DNA of 57,354 nucleotides from CAG-791 sp963629395 (GTDB lineage: Bacteria > Bacillota > Clostridia > Lachnospirales > Lachnospiraceae), in assembly GCA_963629395.1 (NCBI GenBank), contig CAVGIV010000008.1:1-57354 (forward strand). Direction: 5' to 3'. Shown here one piece after another: positions 25,468 through 34,661 of this stretch. The translations under genes were made by a program, and so were the position numbers. The notes below the pieces were generated by a model that saw only the letters and a list, made by a program, of their open reading frames with translations, was not told the DNA's origin and did no database searches. The first letter of the stretch is position 1. Each line of letters starts with the position of its first letter.

Positions 25468-25884
25468 TCATTCCCTCTTTCTGCGGTAAGAAACAACGCC
25501 CCTCCCGCGGATCAATATCCCCGGTACCAGCAGCGGCACAATGGCTGCCACCGGATTGATCACAGGAACCACAAGCGCCAGAATCATAAAAAGAATCTGT
25601 CCAAATGTTCGGTACCTGTATGAGAGTGTCATCTTCCGTTTGGCATTGTCATAGTTGTCGTCTGCCGCCGCTTTTTCTGCCCCAACCGCCATCAGCAGGA
25701 AATTCCCGGCCGCAACCGCAAATCCGAGGACCGCCCCCAGTACGACACCCGCATCGAAGGGAACAGACTTCGTAACTGCATGCAGACCGCCAAAGCACAG
25801 CAGCATTATTCCTGTGCAAACAGCGGTTCCCTTCGCCACAAATCCGGTTGATTCCTGTACCGCCTCAGACATCTTTATGCTCAT
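25468..25884 (-). CDS. atpI: AtpI-family ATP synthase assembly protein
   Basis: The 138-residue protein has about four membrane helices (roughly 18-36, 44-68, 94-112, 113-126) with a charged cytoplasmic loop between helices 2 and 3. Its position directly ahead of atpB and its size fit the AtpI family, which helps assemble the c ring. Sequence conservation in this family is low, so position carries much of the weight. Confidence 0.75.
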   Translation of the reverse strand: MSIKMSEAVQESTGFVAKGTAVCTGIMLLCFGGLHAVTKSVPFDAGVVLGAVLGFAVAAGNFLLMAVGAEKAAADDNYDNAKRKMTLSYRYRTFGQILFMILALVVPVINPVAAIVPLLVPGILIRGRGVVSYRRKRE

Positions 25885-25909
25885 TCCTTCCCGCTCCTCT
25901 CACGGCTTC

Positions 25910-26167
25910 TTAATAATGTCGATTAAACGCCGCCCTTTGCTCTTCCTTTTTGTTCTTGCGGGCAGCCGCCAAATATATCTTCCAGGCTGTCATAAAAGAG
26001 CTTCCAAGCCCAAGCACCATGGCCGGAATATAAATCCAGAGTGGAGCTCCTGCCCTGGCGTTCAGCCAATACGCCCCGAGAAGACACATGATCAGCGGAG
26101 TAACCAATGACAGCCCCAGCTGTCCGATCATGGAAAAATTTCGAAATATGCGTGCAAGCTCACCCAT
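25910..26167 (-). CDS. atpZ: AtpZ-like small membrane protein
   Basis: The 85-residue protein has two membrane helices (about 12-34 and 43-66) and a basic C-terminus, matching the small AtpZ/AtpI-like proteins that open many Firmicute atp operons and are thought to act with AtpI in ion transport or rotor assembly. It is the first gene behind the operon promoter. Confidence 0.75.
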   Translation of the reverse strand: MGELARIFRNFSMIGQLGLSLVTPLIMCLLGAYWLNARAGAPLWIYIPAMVLGLGSSFMTAWKIYLAAARKNKKEEQRAAFNRHY

Positions 26168-26282
26168 CAGCTTCCCCGATTTCCTTCATAACAATCAACG
26201 TTTCCGTCGTCGATGCGTCACGGCAATAGCCGCTCTGTGAAGACATGTGTGCCGCTTAAAATAGTCGGACACTTTACAAGTC

Positions 26283-26311
26283 ATGATACTCGATTTCAAA
26301 TATACACGCAA
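26283..26311 (-). promoter_or_regulatory. Promoter of the ATP synthase operon
   Basis: On the minus strand TTGCGT, a 17-bp spacer and TATCAT lie about 115 bp before atpZ. The leader between has no obvious regulatory hairpin that I recognise. Confidence 0.65.
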
Positions 26312-26374
26312 TGAATATCCAGGGAATATTTAACAGCTTTGGGGACTTGACAAATGGTTGTTTTGTAGAATCCG

Positions 26375-27649
26375 TCAATAGAAGATGTGGCCGCCAATGC
26401 GGTACTTAGGCGTAACCTGCGGAATCGGCGTACGGAAAAACAGGCAGTTTCCAACATTGGTCTGCCCTGACATAGCCGCATCCGCCGCCTGATAGCAGGA
26501 TGCCGTCGCCTCATCCGAAGCCAGTGCAACCGCAAGACGCCCGGACATTGCCGGCGAAAACTGGTTGCTCTGATAAATGACACCGGACATTGTATTCGGA
26601 AATGCTCCCGACATAAGGCGATTGAGGACAACAGCACCAACCGCCACCTGTCCCTCATATGGTTCACCGCCCGCCTCGCAGTAGATCAGATTGGCAAGAA
26701 GCGTGCGGTCCCCCTCTTCAAAGGAGATGCTCCCCAGCGAGCGCCATGTGGACGCATCCGAAGCAGCCTGCAGGCGCCGCTCCTCCTCCAGCTGCTTTTC
26801 CAGTGCTGAAACCGTTGCATTCTGCGCATCCAGCTGGTTCTGCAAAATATCCACTGCATCCTGCGCAGAATCCAGCTGTGCATTGGTTGCATTCAAGGAT
26901 CCGGCCGTCTGCGTCACAAGAGCATTCACCTGGCTTGCCTGACTGCTGGCGTCATCGTGAAGCTTTTCCAGCTCGTCCATCTGTGCCTGCAGCTCCTCCT
27001 GCTCCTTTTCCAGATCCGCCTTTTTTTCTTTCACCTCTGCTGTTGTCTTTTTATATCGCTCCAGCGTTTTCTGATCATATTTGTTCAGCTGCTGAATATA
27101 TGCGCTTCGGTTCAAGAGCTCACCGTAGGAGCTTGATTTAAAGAGAATCTCCAGATAATAGTTGCTGCCTCTCTCATAAAGAAACTGAATTCGTTTCTTC
27201 ATGTTCGCATACTGCTTCTCCTGCGTCGCGATGGCATCGTCCAGGTCGCTCTGTGCCTGAGCGATCTCCTTCTCTTTATCGGAAATCTCCTCCTCCTTGC
27301 TGCTGATTTGGGATGTGAGCTGCGCCAGATTGGAAGAGAGTACACTCAGCTGAGAATTGAGATTATTTAACGTGCTGGTCAGCGTATCCTGTTCATCCCC
27401 CAGCTGATCTACGGTTTCCTGTCCTGCTTCTACTGCCTGCTTGGTCTTTTGCGCTTCCTGCTTGGCCTTATTCAGTGCTTCCTGCGTCTCCTGTGTCGCA
27501 TAAACCGGTACACTTCCGGTCAGTAAAAACAGCACAATGACTCCGGAGAGAATTCTTCCCCCCCAGAGTCGTTTTCCTGTCTTTCCAGGCAACTGCTTTG
27601 TGAACTTTTTGCTGCAAACTCTGCTGTTACGCAGTCGTTGTAACATCAT
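26375..27649 (-). CDS. Secreted coiled-coil cell-wall hydrolase with SleB-type domain
   Basis: The 424-residue exported protein has a basic N-terminus, a signal peptide or anchor (about 29-52, ending VYATQ), a long Gln/Glu/Lys/Ser-rich coiled coil (about 53-285) as in CwlO/EnvC-type regulators, and a C-terminal Hydrolase_2 (SleB/CwlJ) domain (about 305-424). The domain begins LLANLIYCEAGGEPYEGQVAVGAVVLNR and contains the probable catalytic Glu in YCEAGGE. This is predicted to be a peptidoglycan lytic enzyme. It starts 5-7 bases after the deaminase stop without a clear ribosome binding site, so it is likely coupled. Despite the SleB fold, a spore role is not implied. Confidence 0.9.
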   Translation of the reverse strand: MMLQRLRNSRVCSKKFTKQLPGKTGKRLWGGRILSGVIVLFLLTGSVPVYATQETQEALNKAKQEAQKTKQAVEAGQETVDQLGDEQDTLTSTLNNLNSQLSVLSSNLAQLTSQISSKEEEISDKEKEIAQAQSDLDDAIATQEKQYANMKKRIQFLYERGSNYYLEILFKSSSYGELLNRSAYIQQLNKYDQKTLERYKKTTAEVKEKKADLEKEQEELQAQMDELEKLHDDASSQASQVNALVTQTAGSLNATNAQLDSAQDAVDILQNQLDAQNATVSALEKQLEEERRLQAASDASTWRSLGSISFEEGDRTLLANLIYCEAGGEPYEGQVAVGAVVLNRLMSGAFPNTMSGVIYQSNQFSPAMSGRLAVALASDEATASCYQAADAAMSGQTNVGNCLFFRTPIPQVTPKYRIGGHIFY

Positions 27650-27656
27650 AGGCTGA

Positions 27657-28142
27657 TTACACTGCTAATTCGATATGGCGCCCAGTCTCCTGGTATTGCT
27701 CATAGACAACCCCAGCCGCATCAAACATCTGCTTGCTGGCTGTGTTGTTGTCGGAACCTGCATATTTGTCGCTCTTATAGATCACCTTGCGGATCCCCGC
27801 CTGAATGATCGCCTTGGCACATTCATTGCAGGGAAACAAGGAGACATACAGCGTAGAGTCCTCCAGCGATCCGCCGCGAAAATTCAGAATTGCATTGAGC
27901 TCGCTGTGTGTCACAAAGGGATACTTGGTCATCAGCGGTTCCCCTTTCCGCTCCCACGGAAAATGATCATCATCACAGCCTCTTGGCATTCCGTTGTAGC
28001 CGATCGACAGGATTTTATGTTCCTTGCTGACAATGCACGATCCCACCTGTGTGTTCGGATCCTTCGACCGCATTCCTGCGAGCTGGGCCACACCCATAAA
28101 ATACTCATCCCAGGAAATATAATCCCTCCGCTTTGCCGACAT
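27657..28142 (-). CDS. Deoxycytidylate (dCMP) deaminase
   Basis: The 161-residue zinc enzyme deaminates dCMP to dUMP for thymidylate synthesis. The zinc site is H79-x-E81 (THSELNAIL) with C105 and C108 (PCNEC). QVGSCIV, GYNGMPRGCDD and the terminal region fit the ComEB-type family. I start at ATG 28142, which has GGAGGAG at ideal spacing; an ATG four codons earlier lacks one. It is in a nucleotide-salvage run with upp. Confidence 0.93.
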   Translation of the reverse strand: MSAKRRDYISWDEYFMGVAQLAGMRSKDPNTQVGSCIVSKEHKILSIGYNGMPRGCDDDHFPWERKGEPLMTKYPFVTHSELNAILNFRGGSLEDSTLYVSLFPCNECAKAIIQAGIRKVIYKSDKYAGSDNNTASKQMFDAAGVVYEQYQETGRHIELAV

Positions 28143-28168
28143 GTTCTCCTCCATCCAAATGCTGCGCT

Positions 28169-28798
28169 CTATTTGGTTCCGAAAATACGGTCACCGGCAT
28201 CTCCAAGACCAGGAACAATGTACCCGTGCTCGTTCAGATGATCATCCAGAGCGCCCACATACAAGTCCACATCCGGATGTGCCTCTGTAAATGCTTTTAC
28301 TCCTTCCGGCGCAGCAATAATGCACAGGAAATGGATTTTCTCACATCCATGCTTTTTCAGCTGTGCCACTGCATCTACGGAAGATCCGCCTGTTGCCAGC
28401 ATCGGGTCAACTACAAAGACCTCACGTTCTGCACAATCAGCCGGAAGCTTGCAGTAATACTCTACCGGCTTCAGCGTTGCAGGATCACGGTACATTCCAA
28501 TGTGTCCCACCTTTGCCGCCGGAATCATCTGCAGCATGCCGTCTACCATGCCAAGTCCTGCACGGAGGATCGGAACCACAGCAAGCTTCTTGCCCTTCAG
28601 CTCCTTTGCCACGCAATGAGCTACCGGAGTATCAACCTCCACATCCTCCAGCTCCAGATGTCTTGTCGCCTCATAGCACAGCAGCATTGCAATCTCACCC
28701 ACTGTTTCGCGAAACGCCTTGGTTCCGGTTGTCCGTCTGCGGATGAAACCGATTTTATGCTGAATAAGCGGATGATCCATTATAACAACGTTTGCCAT
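28169..28798 (-). CDS. upp: Uracil phosphoribosyltransferase
   Basis: The 209-residue enzyme salvages uracil to UMP with PRPP. VVPILRAGLGM, the PRPP loop VDPMLATGGSS and the uracil-binding GYIVPGLGDAGDR end are intact. ATG 28798 is preceded by AGGAGGATAAA; the 17 codons upstream are not family sequence. Gene order sua5-rpiB-upp-atp parallels Bacillus subtilis. Confidence 0.97.
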   Translation of the reverse strand: MANVVIMDHPLIQHKIGFIRRRTTGTKAFRETVGEIAMLLCYEATRHLELEDVEVDTPVAHCVAKELKGKKLAVVPILRAGLGMVDGMLQMIPAAKVGHIGMYRDPATLKPVEYYCKLPADCAEREVFVVDPMLATGGSSVDAVAQLKKHGCEKIHFLCIIAAPEGVKAFTEAHPDVDLYVGALDDHLNEHGYIVPGLGDAGDRIFGTK

Positions 28799-28860
28799 TT
28801 TATCCTCCTGTAGTACACAGCTAATCTTCAGTCGCATTTTCTGCGGCATCTCACTAATTG

Positions 28861-28885
28861 TAAAGGACCTTAATCTGTCCTTTGC
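28861..28885 (-). other. Hairpin in the rpiB-upp spacer
   Basis: On the minus strand AAAGGAC pairs with GTCCTTT across an 8-base loop, without a T tract. It may be a weak attenuator or stabilising stem; no PyrR-binding consensus was seen. Confidence 0.4.
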
Positions 28886-28899
28886 AGTCCTTATCTTTT

Positions 28900-29343
28900 T
28901 TACTGCTTTTTCTCATATTCTGCAATCTTTGCAATTCGTCTTGCATGGCGTTCCCCGCCCGAAAAGTCCGTCCCAAGGAACGTATCCACAACATCCAGCG
29001 CAACATTCTCGCCGATCACGCCGGCACCGATTGCCAGCACATTCGCATCATTGTGAAGTCTTGTCAGTCTGGCAGTTGTCACGTCATGGCATAACGCACA
29101 GCGTATTCCGGAAATTTTATTTGCTGTAATGCTGACACCGATTCCGGTCGTGCAAATCACAATTGCCCGCTGTGCCTCTCCCTCTGCAACACTTTGTGCC
29201 GCAGGTCCTGCATAATCCGGATAATCACAGGACTGTATTCCATCTGTACCAAAGTCTTTCACCTCATACCCTTGTTCCTTCAGGTGAAGAAGCACCTTCT
29301 CCTTCAGTTCAAATCCGCCGTGATCACTTGCAATTGCTATCAT
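28900..29343 (-). CDS. rpiB: Ribose-5-phosphate isomerase B
   Basis: The 147-residue enzyme interconverts ribose-5-phosphate and ribulose-5-phosphate and so supplies the substrate of prs. SDHGGFELK (with H8) and the active-site cysteine C64 in ICTTGIGVSITANK are diagnostic for RpiB. ATG 29343 has AAAGGAGG. A LacAB-type galactose-6-phosphate isomerase is less likely from the motif set and synteny. Confidence 0.93.
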   Translation of the reverse strand: MIAIASDHGGFELKEKVLLHLKEQGYEVKDFGTDGIQSCDYPDYAGPAAQSVAEGEAQRAIVICTTGIGVSITANKISGIRCALCHDVTTARLTRLHNDANVLAIGAGVIGENVALDVVDTFLGTDFSGGERHARRIAKIAEYEKKQ

Positions 29344-29363
29344 ATCCCCCTCCTTTTGCCGTT

Positions 29364-30458
29364 TTATTGCGGCAGTACAACAATTTTCTGACCGGCCGCC
29401 TTCATCAGGCGGTTCATAATTGCCATGCCAACTCCCCCGCTTCCGCTGCCTGCAGAACTTTTATCCCCGATTTCACCATCGCGAAATGATTCCGAATACA
29501 TCACCGTACAGCCTTCATCATCAAATTCACGCAGCATACGAAACAGCTCTCTGGCAATCTCTGTTTCATCCGAGCGGCTTCCGACACTCTTCACGCAGTC
29601 TGCCCGGTACAGCTCCTTTGTCTCATCCGTGCACAAAACGCCGGTTTTCTCTCCAAGACTCTTCGCCTCCTGCAGTTTTTCATTGATGTAAGCGGCAACC
29701 CTTTCCGGCGTTCCCTCCACAACAGTCAGATCCCCCTTCGGAGCATAATGGCGGTATTTCATCCCCGGCGCTTTCGGTTTTTCCCCGCTGTCAGCGGATA
29801 AAATAGTGCGGTCAACATCGACAGCACCCAAAACCTCAGTCAGCATATCCTGTGTGACATACCCCGGCCGAAGAATGGTCGGGGTGCCTTCCGTCAGATC
29901 AATGATCGTAGATTCCAGTCCAATTCCGACTTCCCCGCCATCAATGATCATATCAACGAGGCCATCCAGGTCTTCCCTGCAATACCGGGCAACTGTAGGA
30001 GATGGCCTCCCGGAACGATTGGCCGACGGAGCTGCAATATATCCGCCCTCTGCCCGAATCAGAGCCTGCGCTATTTTGTTGCTGGGAAAGCGAACCGCGA
30101 CGGTGTCGAGCCCACCCGTTGTTTCATATGGTACCTCCCCGCTTTTACGAAAAATCATTGTCAGCGGCCCCGGCCAAAAAGCCTCAGCAAGCCTTCTGGC
30201 CGGCAGCGGAAAGTCCTCTACAATCCGCGGTATATCCTCCAGCCGGCATACGTGTACGATAAGAGGATTATCCGACGGCCGTCCCTTAGCTGCATAAATC
30301 TTCCTGGACGATTCCGGATTCAAAGCATCCCCGCCAAGTCCATATACCGTTTCTGTCGGAAATGCCACAAGACCGCCGCTTCGCAGGATATCCCCCGCCT
30401 CCGCAATGGCTGCATCATCCATGTTCTGTTCTGTCATTGACACATACCGTGTCACCAT
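29364..30458 (-). CDS. sua5: L-threonylcarbamoyladenylate synthase, Sua5 type
   Basis: The protein makes threonylcarbamoyl-AMP for the t6A37 modification of ANN-decoding tRNAs. The N-terminal YrdC/TsaC domain (about 10-200: FPTETVYGLG, KGRPSDNPLIVH, SANRSGRPSPT) is followed by the extra C-terminal Sua5 domain (about 230-364), preceded by the linker PKAPGMKYRHYAPKG. I start at ATG 30458 behind AAGGTGACGG. The open frame extends to a TTG at 30500 that lies against a TATACT box and has no ribosome binding site. Confidence 0.93.
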   Translation of the reverse strand: MVTRYVSMTEQNMDDAAIAEAGDILRSGGLVAFPTETVYGLGGDALNPESSRKIYAAKGRPSDNPLIVHVCRLEDIPRIVEDFPLPARRLAEAFWPGPLTMIFRKSGEVPYETTGGLDTVAVRFPSNKIAQALIRAEGGYIAAPSANRSGRPSPTVARYCREDLDGLVDMIIDGGEVGIGLESTIIDLTEGTPTILRPGYVTQDMLTEVLGAVDVDRTILSADSGEKPKAPGMKYRHYAPKGDLTVVEGTPERVAAYINEKLQEAKSLGEKTGVLCTDETKELYRADCVKSVGSRSDETEIARELFRMLREFDDEGCTVMYSESFRDGEIGDKSSAGSGSGGVGMAIMNRLMKAAGQKIVVLPQ

Positions 30459-30536
30459 TTCCGTCACCTTCTGTTCCAGGAGCCGTGTTCCCTGCTCCAA
30501 AGTATAGCAAAACGCCGATCAAAGCGTCTCCCATCA

Positions 30537-32597
30537 TCAGGACGTCATGTAATTGGAGATCACGTCCCAGATATCCGACGTCTCATACTGCAGCTTCCAT
30601 TCTGCAACGCCCTTGATGCCGCAGCTTTGCATCACATCCAGCTTCTGCTGGATCGACTGTGCATCCTCTATCCAGATTTGAATTCTCGTTCCGTCCGCGT
30701 CCGTCGTCTCCGCATAGTTCTGCCCGGTCTGTGCATCCCAGCTTGCCGTCATCCCGTGTGTCTGCATATAATCCTGCACCTGCTGCATGCCAAGCGCTTC
30801 CGATGTCACAGATCCATTTTGTGTCTTCCAGACTCTTGTGTAAAACGGAATAGCATTAATCAGACGATCCTTGTCAATTCCCTTCTCCAGAGCCATCTGA
30901 ATTCCCTCGGTAACATAAGAGATCGATGCAACACTTCCCGGTTCCTGACTTCCTGCATAATGCTCATCATAGCCCATTACAACCTCGTAATCCACAAAAA
31001 CGCCCTGTTCCTCCAGGTGGTAGTGCGAATTAAAGTTGTAGCTTGGATAATTATCCACAGACAAAATAACTCCCGCATTACGGCAAGCAATGGAAAGCTC
31101 ACGGATAAATTCAATGTAATCCTCTCCGTTCTCCTCCGGAATCAGCTCAAAATCCACATTGATTCCTTCAAACCCGCACGAAGATGCTTCCTGCAGAAGC
31201 TGGCTTATCAGATTGGTCCTGGCATCGAGCGTTGTCAGAAACGTGTGATTGTCCGTCAGGGAGCTCGAATTGATATTATCCACAACCGCCCATACCTGGC
31301 ATCCCAGATTGTGCGCCTGATTTACATAATCCGCTGTTCCCGCCTTTTCCATGTTCCCGTCATTGTCGCTCACCCAGTACCAGGTCGGTGCCACTACATT
31401 TACACTCTTGGTCTGTGACATATAGGACGTCAGCGTAGAATTGCCCTGCGTCCCCCATACATTATGGAAGGCCATATTTATTTTGCCGTCTACAGTAATA
31501 TGCGTAAATTCCGGTTCCGTATAGTCCGATGCCAGTGTATATTCTGTCGACTGGATGTCTGTAAGGCGGCGATTTTCCACATAGCCGATCACGGAATCCT
31601 CGCTCTTAACCTTGGACCAGTTCTCCATCTGCTCCAGAACAGTGACCGTCGCCCCCTTCTCGAGCTGCTCCTCTATAGGACTTTTGATTCCTCCGGAGGT
31701 GCGAATCTGCGTTTTTCTCGCAATGGTTGCTACCGTCTTGGTCCCGCCCTCCGTATCAATCTGCAGCCGATGAGGATTTTCAAAGACCGTCATGTCAAAC
31801 CCGGTATACTCCTTCACAAAATCCAGTGCCAGATAAATAACCCCGTCCACATTGCGGGCAGGTATGTAGGAATACGTCTGCGAGCTTCCATCGTCTGCCT
31901 GTACCTCCTGGCTTCCGATGACCGTTTTAAGCTTCGTCGCCGGCAGACAATACAGGATCATTCCCGTCGTATCCGATGCATTCTGCACGCCGTAGTAAAA
32001 TCGGCTGTTCAATCCGGATTTCACATCATCCAGAGCCATGTAATCCACGCCGTCAATCCGCCTTGCACGGATTTCAGATAACGTATCCCCCCATATAATC
32101 GGGACATCTCCCTCGTCTTGTATGCCAAACTGTTCCGCAAGGTCAGCCGTTTCCCTGGAATAAGAGTATCGATCCAGAAATAGCTTGGCCCCAAACGCAA
32201 TTACCAGGACCAGGATCATGAGAACGACTGCCGCAATGGGAGAAGCACCTTTTTTCTTTTTCTTCTTCCTTGCGTTCGGCCGCCCGGCACCTCCGGATGA
32301 TGCATTCCTTCCCGATCCTGCAGATCGGCTTTTCCGGTTTCCGGCGGATGACCTTCCTCTCTTTCTGCCGTTCTTCCCTTTGGGCGAGTGTCTCGTCTCA
32401 TAGATCACATTCTCGTCATACAGACCTTCACCCTGTTCATAATAGGCCTCGTAGTCACCTGCATACCTCTCCTGCGGATATGTGTCGAATTCTCTGTCCA
32501 TATCCCCCCAAGCTTCCTCTTCGTAATATTCATTTCCACCGCCGTAGCCGTAGTATTCATCTTCGTAATCCGGAAAATCGTCGTATCTGGATGCCAT
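30537..32597 (-). CDS. Membrane-anchored SH3b + GH18 family protein with acidic Tyr-rich cytoplasmic tail
   Basis: The 686-residue protein has an unusual N-terminus: about 68 residues rich in Asp, Glu, Gly and 14 Tyr, then a basic Lys/Arg/Ser/Gly region ending in six lysines. One membrane helix follows (about 119-141). Outside the membrane are a copper-amine-oxidase-N-like region, an SH3b-like domain (about 290-345) and a GH18 fold whose catalytic motif reads GINVDFE near residue 483. The Glu required for hydrolysis is present. By family it would act on peptidoglycan or another GlcNAc polymer at the surface. ATG 32597 has GGAGAGAGGA. A TATAAT box lies at 32649-32654 (minus) but without a clear -35. 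Confidence 0.88.
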   Translation of the reverse strand: MASRYDDFPDYEDEYYGYGGGNEYYEEEAWGDMDREFDTYPQERYAGDYEAYYEQGEGLYDENVIYETRHSPKGKNGRKRGRSSAGNRKSRSAGSGRNASSGGAGRPNARKKKKKKGASPIAAVVLMILVLVIAFGAKLFLDRYSYSRETADLAEQFGIQDEGDVPIIWGDTLSEIRARRIDGVDYMALDDVKSGLNSRFYYGVQNASDTTGMILYCLPATKLKTVIGSQEVQADDGSSQTYSYIPARNVDGVIYLALDFVKEYTGFDMTVFENPHRLQIDTEGGTKTVATIARKTQIRTSGGIKSPIEEQLEKGATVTVLEQMENWSKVKSEDSVIGYVENRRLTDIQSTEYTLASDYTEPEFTHITVDGKINMAFHNVWGTQGNSTLTSYMSQTKSVNVVAPTWYWVSDNDGNMEKAGTADYVNQAHNLGCQVWAVVDNINSSSLTDNHTFLTTLDARTNLISQLLQEASSCGFEGINVDFELIPEENGEDYIEFIRELSIACRNAGVILSVDNYPSYNFNSHYHLEEQGVFVDYEVVMGYDEHYAGSQEPGSVASISYVTEGIQMALEKGIDKDRLINAIPFYTRVWKTQNGSVTSEALGMQQVQDYMQTHGMTASWDAQTGQNYAETTDADGTRIQIWIEDAQSIQQKLDVMQSCGIKGVAEWKLQYETSDIWDVISNYMTS

Positions 32598-33523
32598 TCC
32601 TCTCTCCGATTGAAATATAAGCTGGATGCGTGTTTCAGTAACGCAAGCATTATACCAAACTTCCCTGTTTCCTGCCTCTGTACTTTTATGCATGCAAAAA
32701 TGGCATGACAGCGCGCCATTTCCCGCAGCACACTTTAAGACGGGGCCCCAAAATGTATTCTTTACTGCACCGAAATTAAGCCAAGGACGCTGTCATACCT
32801 TCTTTGCCGGCCTTGCAGCCGCAATGAGATGACATTAGAAAATAGTATGTGAATTGTGTTTAACAAAAGGCCATTTGCAGCTTTTTGCCGAAATTCGACA
32901 ACCAGAAGGTGTTCTTTTCCGCAGGAACTCATTCCTCCCAAATGCCGTAGCCTTACCGAAAATGATCCGACCGCATCTCCTTGCCGCCGCATCGTGCATT
33001 CATTCGTCCGCTGGGTTGGCAGCTCCCCCGCGGTGCACAATATCCTTCACTGCCGAACAAAATGATTTGTAATTGTGATTTACTTTTGAGCAGTTGATCT
33101 TCGTAAATGATCTTTCTGTATCCGGAAAAACGTTGTGTCAGAGAATCTACCTTAAACTTCAAAAGACAAATGGAAACCTTTGAAATGATGTCATAGTGTA
33201 ATACGCAGATAGGATGTTCGACAGAGAACCGTTCTCATCGCCTCCTTTACGATGCCTTAACTATCCGATCCTCTCGGTTTCCTCATGGTATCGAACGATT
33301 TCGTTAATTGCAAGCATGTTTGTTGTATATTTTCACACAGACAGATATTTTCGTGATCATTCACAAGTTTTCTAAACTTTTTATAATCACATTGACTACA
33401 AACTCCACCAGTAGATAAACTAAACCATATAATTCACTTTCCTCTGCTGGCAGGCAGAGAAAAGCGGGATTGATCTTGTTTCATTCCCGCTCTGAACACC
33501 CAAAATATCCGGAGGTTACCCTC
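32598..33523. other. Gene-free spacer between two divergent genes
   Basis: About 0.9 kb with no open frame that has a ribosome binding site and plausible protein sequence on either strand. I checked by eye for tRNA, SRP RNA, RNase P, tmRNA and 6S RNA signatures and found none. The first ~55 bases hold the GH18 gene leader and TATAAT. The last ~140 bases hold AT-rich promoter-like boxes (TATAAT at 33382-33387, TTGACT at 33392-33397) and a hairpin GCGGGA/TCCCGC (33464-33490) ahead of mecA. The middle could hold an unrecognised RNA or a decayed gene. Confidence 0.6.
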
Positions 33524-34279
33524 TTGAAAATTGAAAGAATAAATGAAAACCAGGTTCGGTTCACACTTACAAAAGAGGATCTTGATTCTCGTCAAATGCG
33601 TTTGAGCGAGCTCGCATACGGTACAGAAAAAGCGAAGGCCCTTTTTCGCGAGATGCTGCAGCAGGCCTACCGTCTGGTAGGCTTTGAAAGTGACAATTCT
33701 CCGTTGATGATTGAGGCAGTTCCGTTGAAGGACGGCAGCATTATCCTGGTGGTTACCAAGGTCCATGACCCAGAGGAGCTCGATCCGCGGTTCTCTAATT
33801 TTGCCCCTTCCATTCGGCAAAAAGAGCATGGTGCAAGCGCTTTCGAGCAGCTTCTCCAGTCTCTGACAGAGCATGCTGCATCCGGTTCATCCGGTCAGGA
33901 TGGTGACCGTCTCAGTGCATCTCGTGATCCTCGGGAGGCACTGAGACGGTTTCAGGAATACGCTGCCTGCCATCGGCTATACTCCTTCCCCAGCATGGAT
34001 CAGGTTTTGCAGGCAGCCGGCCGGATGCAGGCGGCTTATTCCGGAGAAAGTGCCCTCTACAAGGAAGATGCCTCGTACCTTCTGTTTCTGACAATGAAGG
34101 ACACCCAGGAGGTCGCATCGCAGGGCCGCGTTCTGGCATCCATATCTGAATTCGGTGCCCTGCAGCCGGCATCCTATGCAAGAGAACAGTATCTTGAGGA
34201 ACACGGAACGCTTTTGATTGCAGATCACGCCGTAGAAAAGCTCTCCGGAATTGCCCGCAAAACTGCATCTGCCGATTAA
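33524..34279 (+). CDS. mecA: Adaptor protein MecA
   Basis: The 251-residue adaptor delivers substrates to the ClpC-ClpP protease and, in Bacillus, controls competence and sporulation regulators. The N-terminal substrate-binding part begins LKIERINENQVRFTLTKEDL. A flexible Ser/Gly/Asp-rich linker (about 110-135) leads to the C-terminal ClpC-binding domain (about 140-250) with the LYKEDASYLLFL core. The start is TTG 33524 with GGAGG 8 bases upstream. The open frame continues another 18 codons but these cover a leader hairpin. Confidence 0.9.
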   Translation: MKIERINENQVRFTLTKEDLDSRQMRLSELAYGTEKAKALFREMLQQAYRLVGFESDNSPLMIEAVPLKDGSIILVVTKVHDPEELDPRFSNFAPSIRQKEHGASAFEQLLQSLTEHAASGSSGQDGDRLSASRDPREALRRFQEYAACHRLYSFPSMDQVLQAAGRMQAAYSGESALYKEDASYLLFLTMKDTQEVASQGRVLASISEFGALQPASYAREQYLEEHGTLLIADHAVEKLSGIARKTASAD

Positions 34280-34348
34280 AAGATCCCGGATTCCCAAATT
34301 CCAAAACTCCTTGCAGGAGCGCAAAGTGCGGAGCAATTCGCGTGTCAT

Positions 34349-34370
34349 GGGGCAAAAGGTATTTTGCCCC
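34349..34370. other. Perfect hairpin downstream of mecA
   Basis: GGGGCAAAA pairs with TTTTGCCCC around a 4-base loop, 70 bp after the mecA stop. The T tract lies inside the stem rather than after it, so it could be a weak terminator. Confidence 0.5.
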
Positions 34371-34500
34371 GGCATCATTTCATCATATGTAACAAATGCA
34401 TTCTGTATTTTATGTTAAACGTTTCTAATTTTCATTAGTCGTGCTTAACTCGCATTAGGCAAATGTATCAAAGATTTAACTTCTGCGCCTCGTCGAATCG

Positions 34501-34529
34501 TTGCATTCTCACAAACCGAATGGTAGACT
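34501..34529 (+). promoter_or_regulatory. Promoter of nifJ
   Basis: TTGCAT, a 17-bp spacer and TAGACT. The leader of about 125 nt contains a small hairpin AGGGCA/TGCCCT (34556-34572) and ends in AGGAGGAAACC before the ATG. The spacer from 34280 otherwise holds only the hairpin annotated above. Confidence 0.55.
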
Positions 34530-34661
34530 TCTAACCGATAGATCAGCATCACGGTAGGGCAAAGTGTGCCCTGCTTTTGGGACGGTTCAGGCAGAATGGC
34601 TTGTTGATGTATTCCTGTTCGAACTGTTTCGGGGTGCGCAAATATACAGGAGGAAACCAAA

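Noticed and set aside
26375..27649. Spore-germination lytic enzyme (SleB proper)
   Set aside because: Only the C-terminal fold is shared. The long coiled coil and the lack of neighbouring germination genes favour a vegetative wall hydrolase.
32762..33162. Short minus-strand open frames in the mecA upstream spacer
   Set aside because: They have no ribosome binding site, no recognisable motif and unusual residue composition, and they overlap in several frames.
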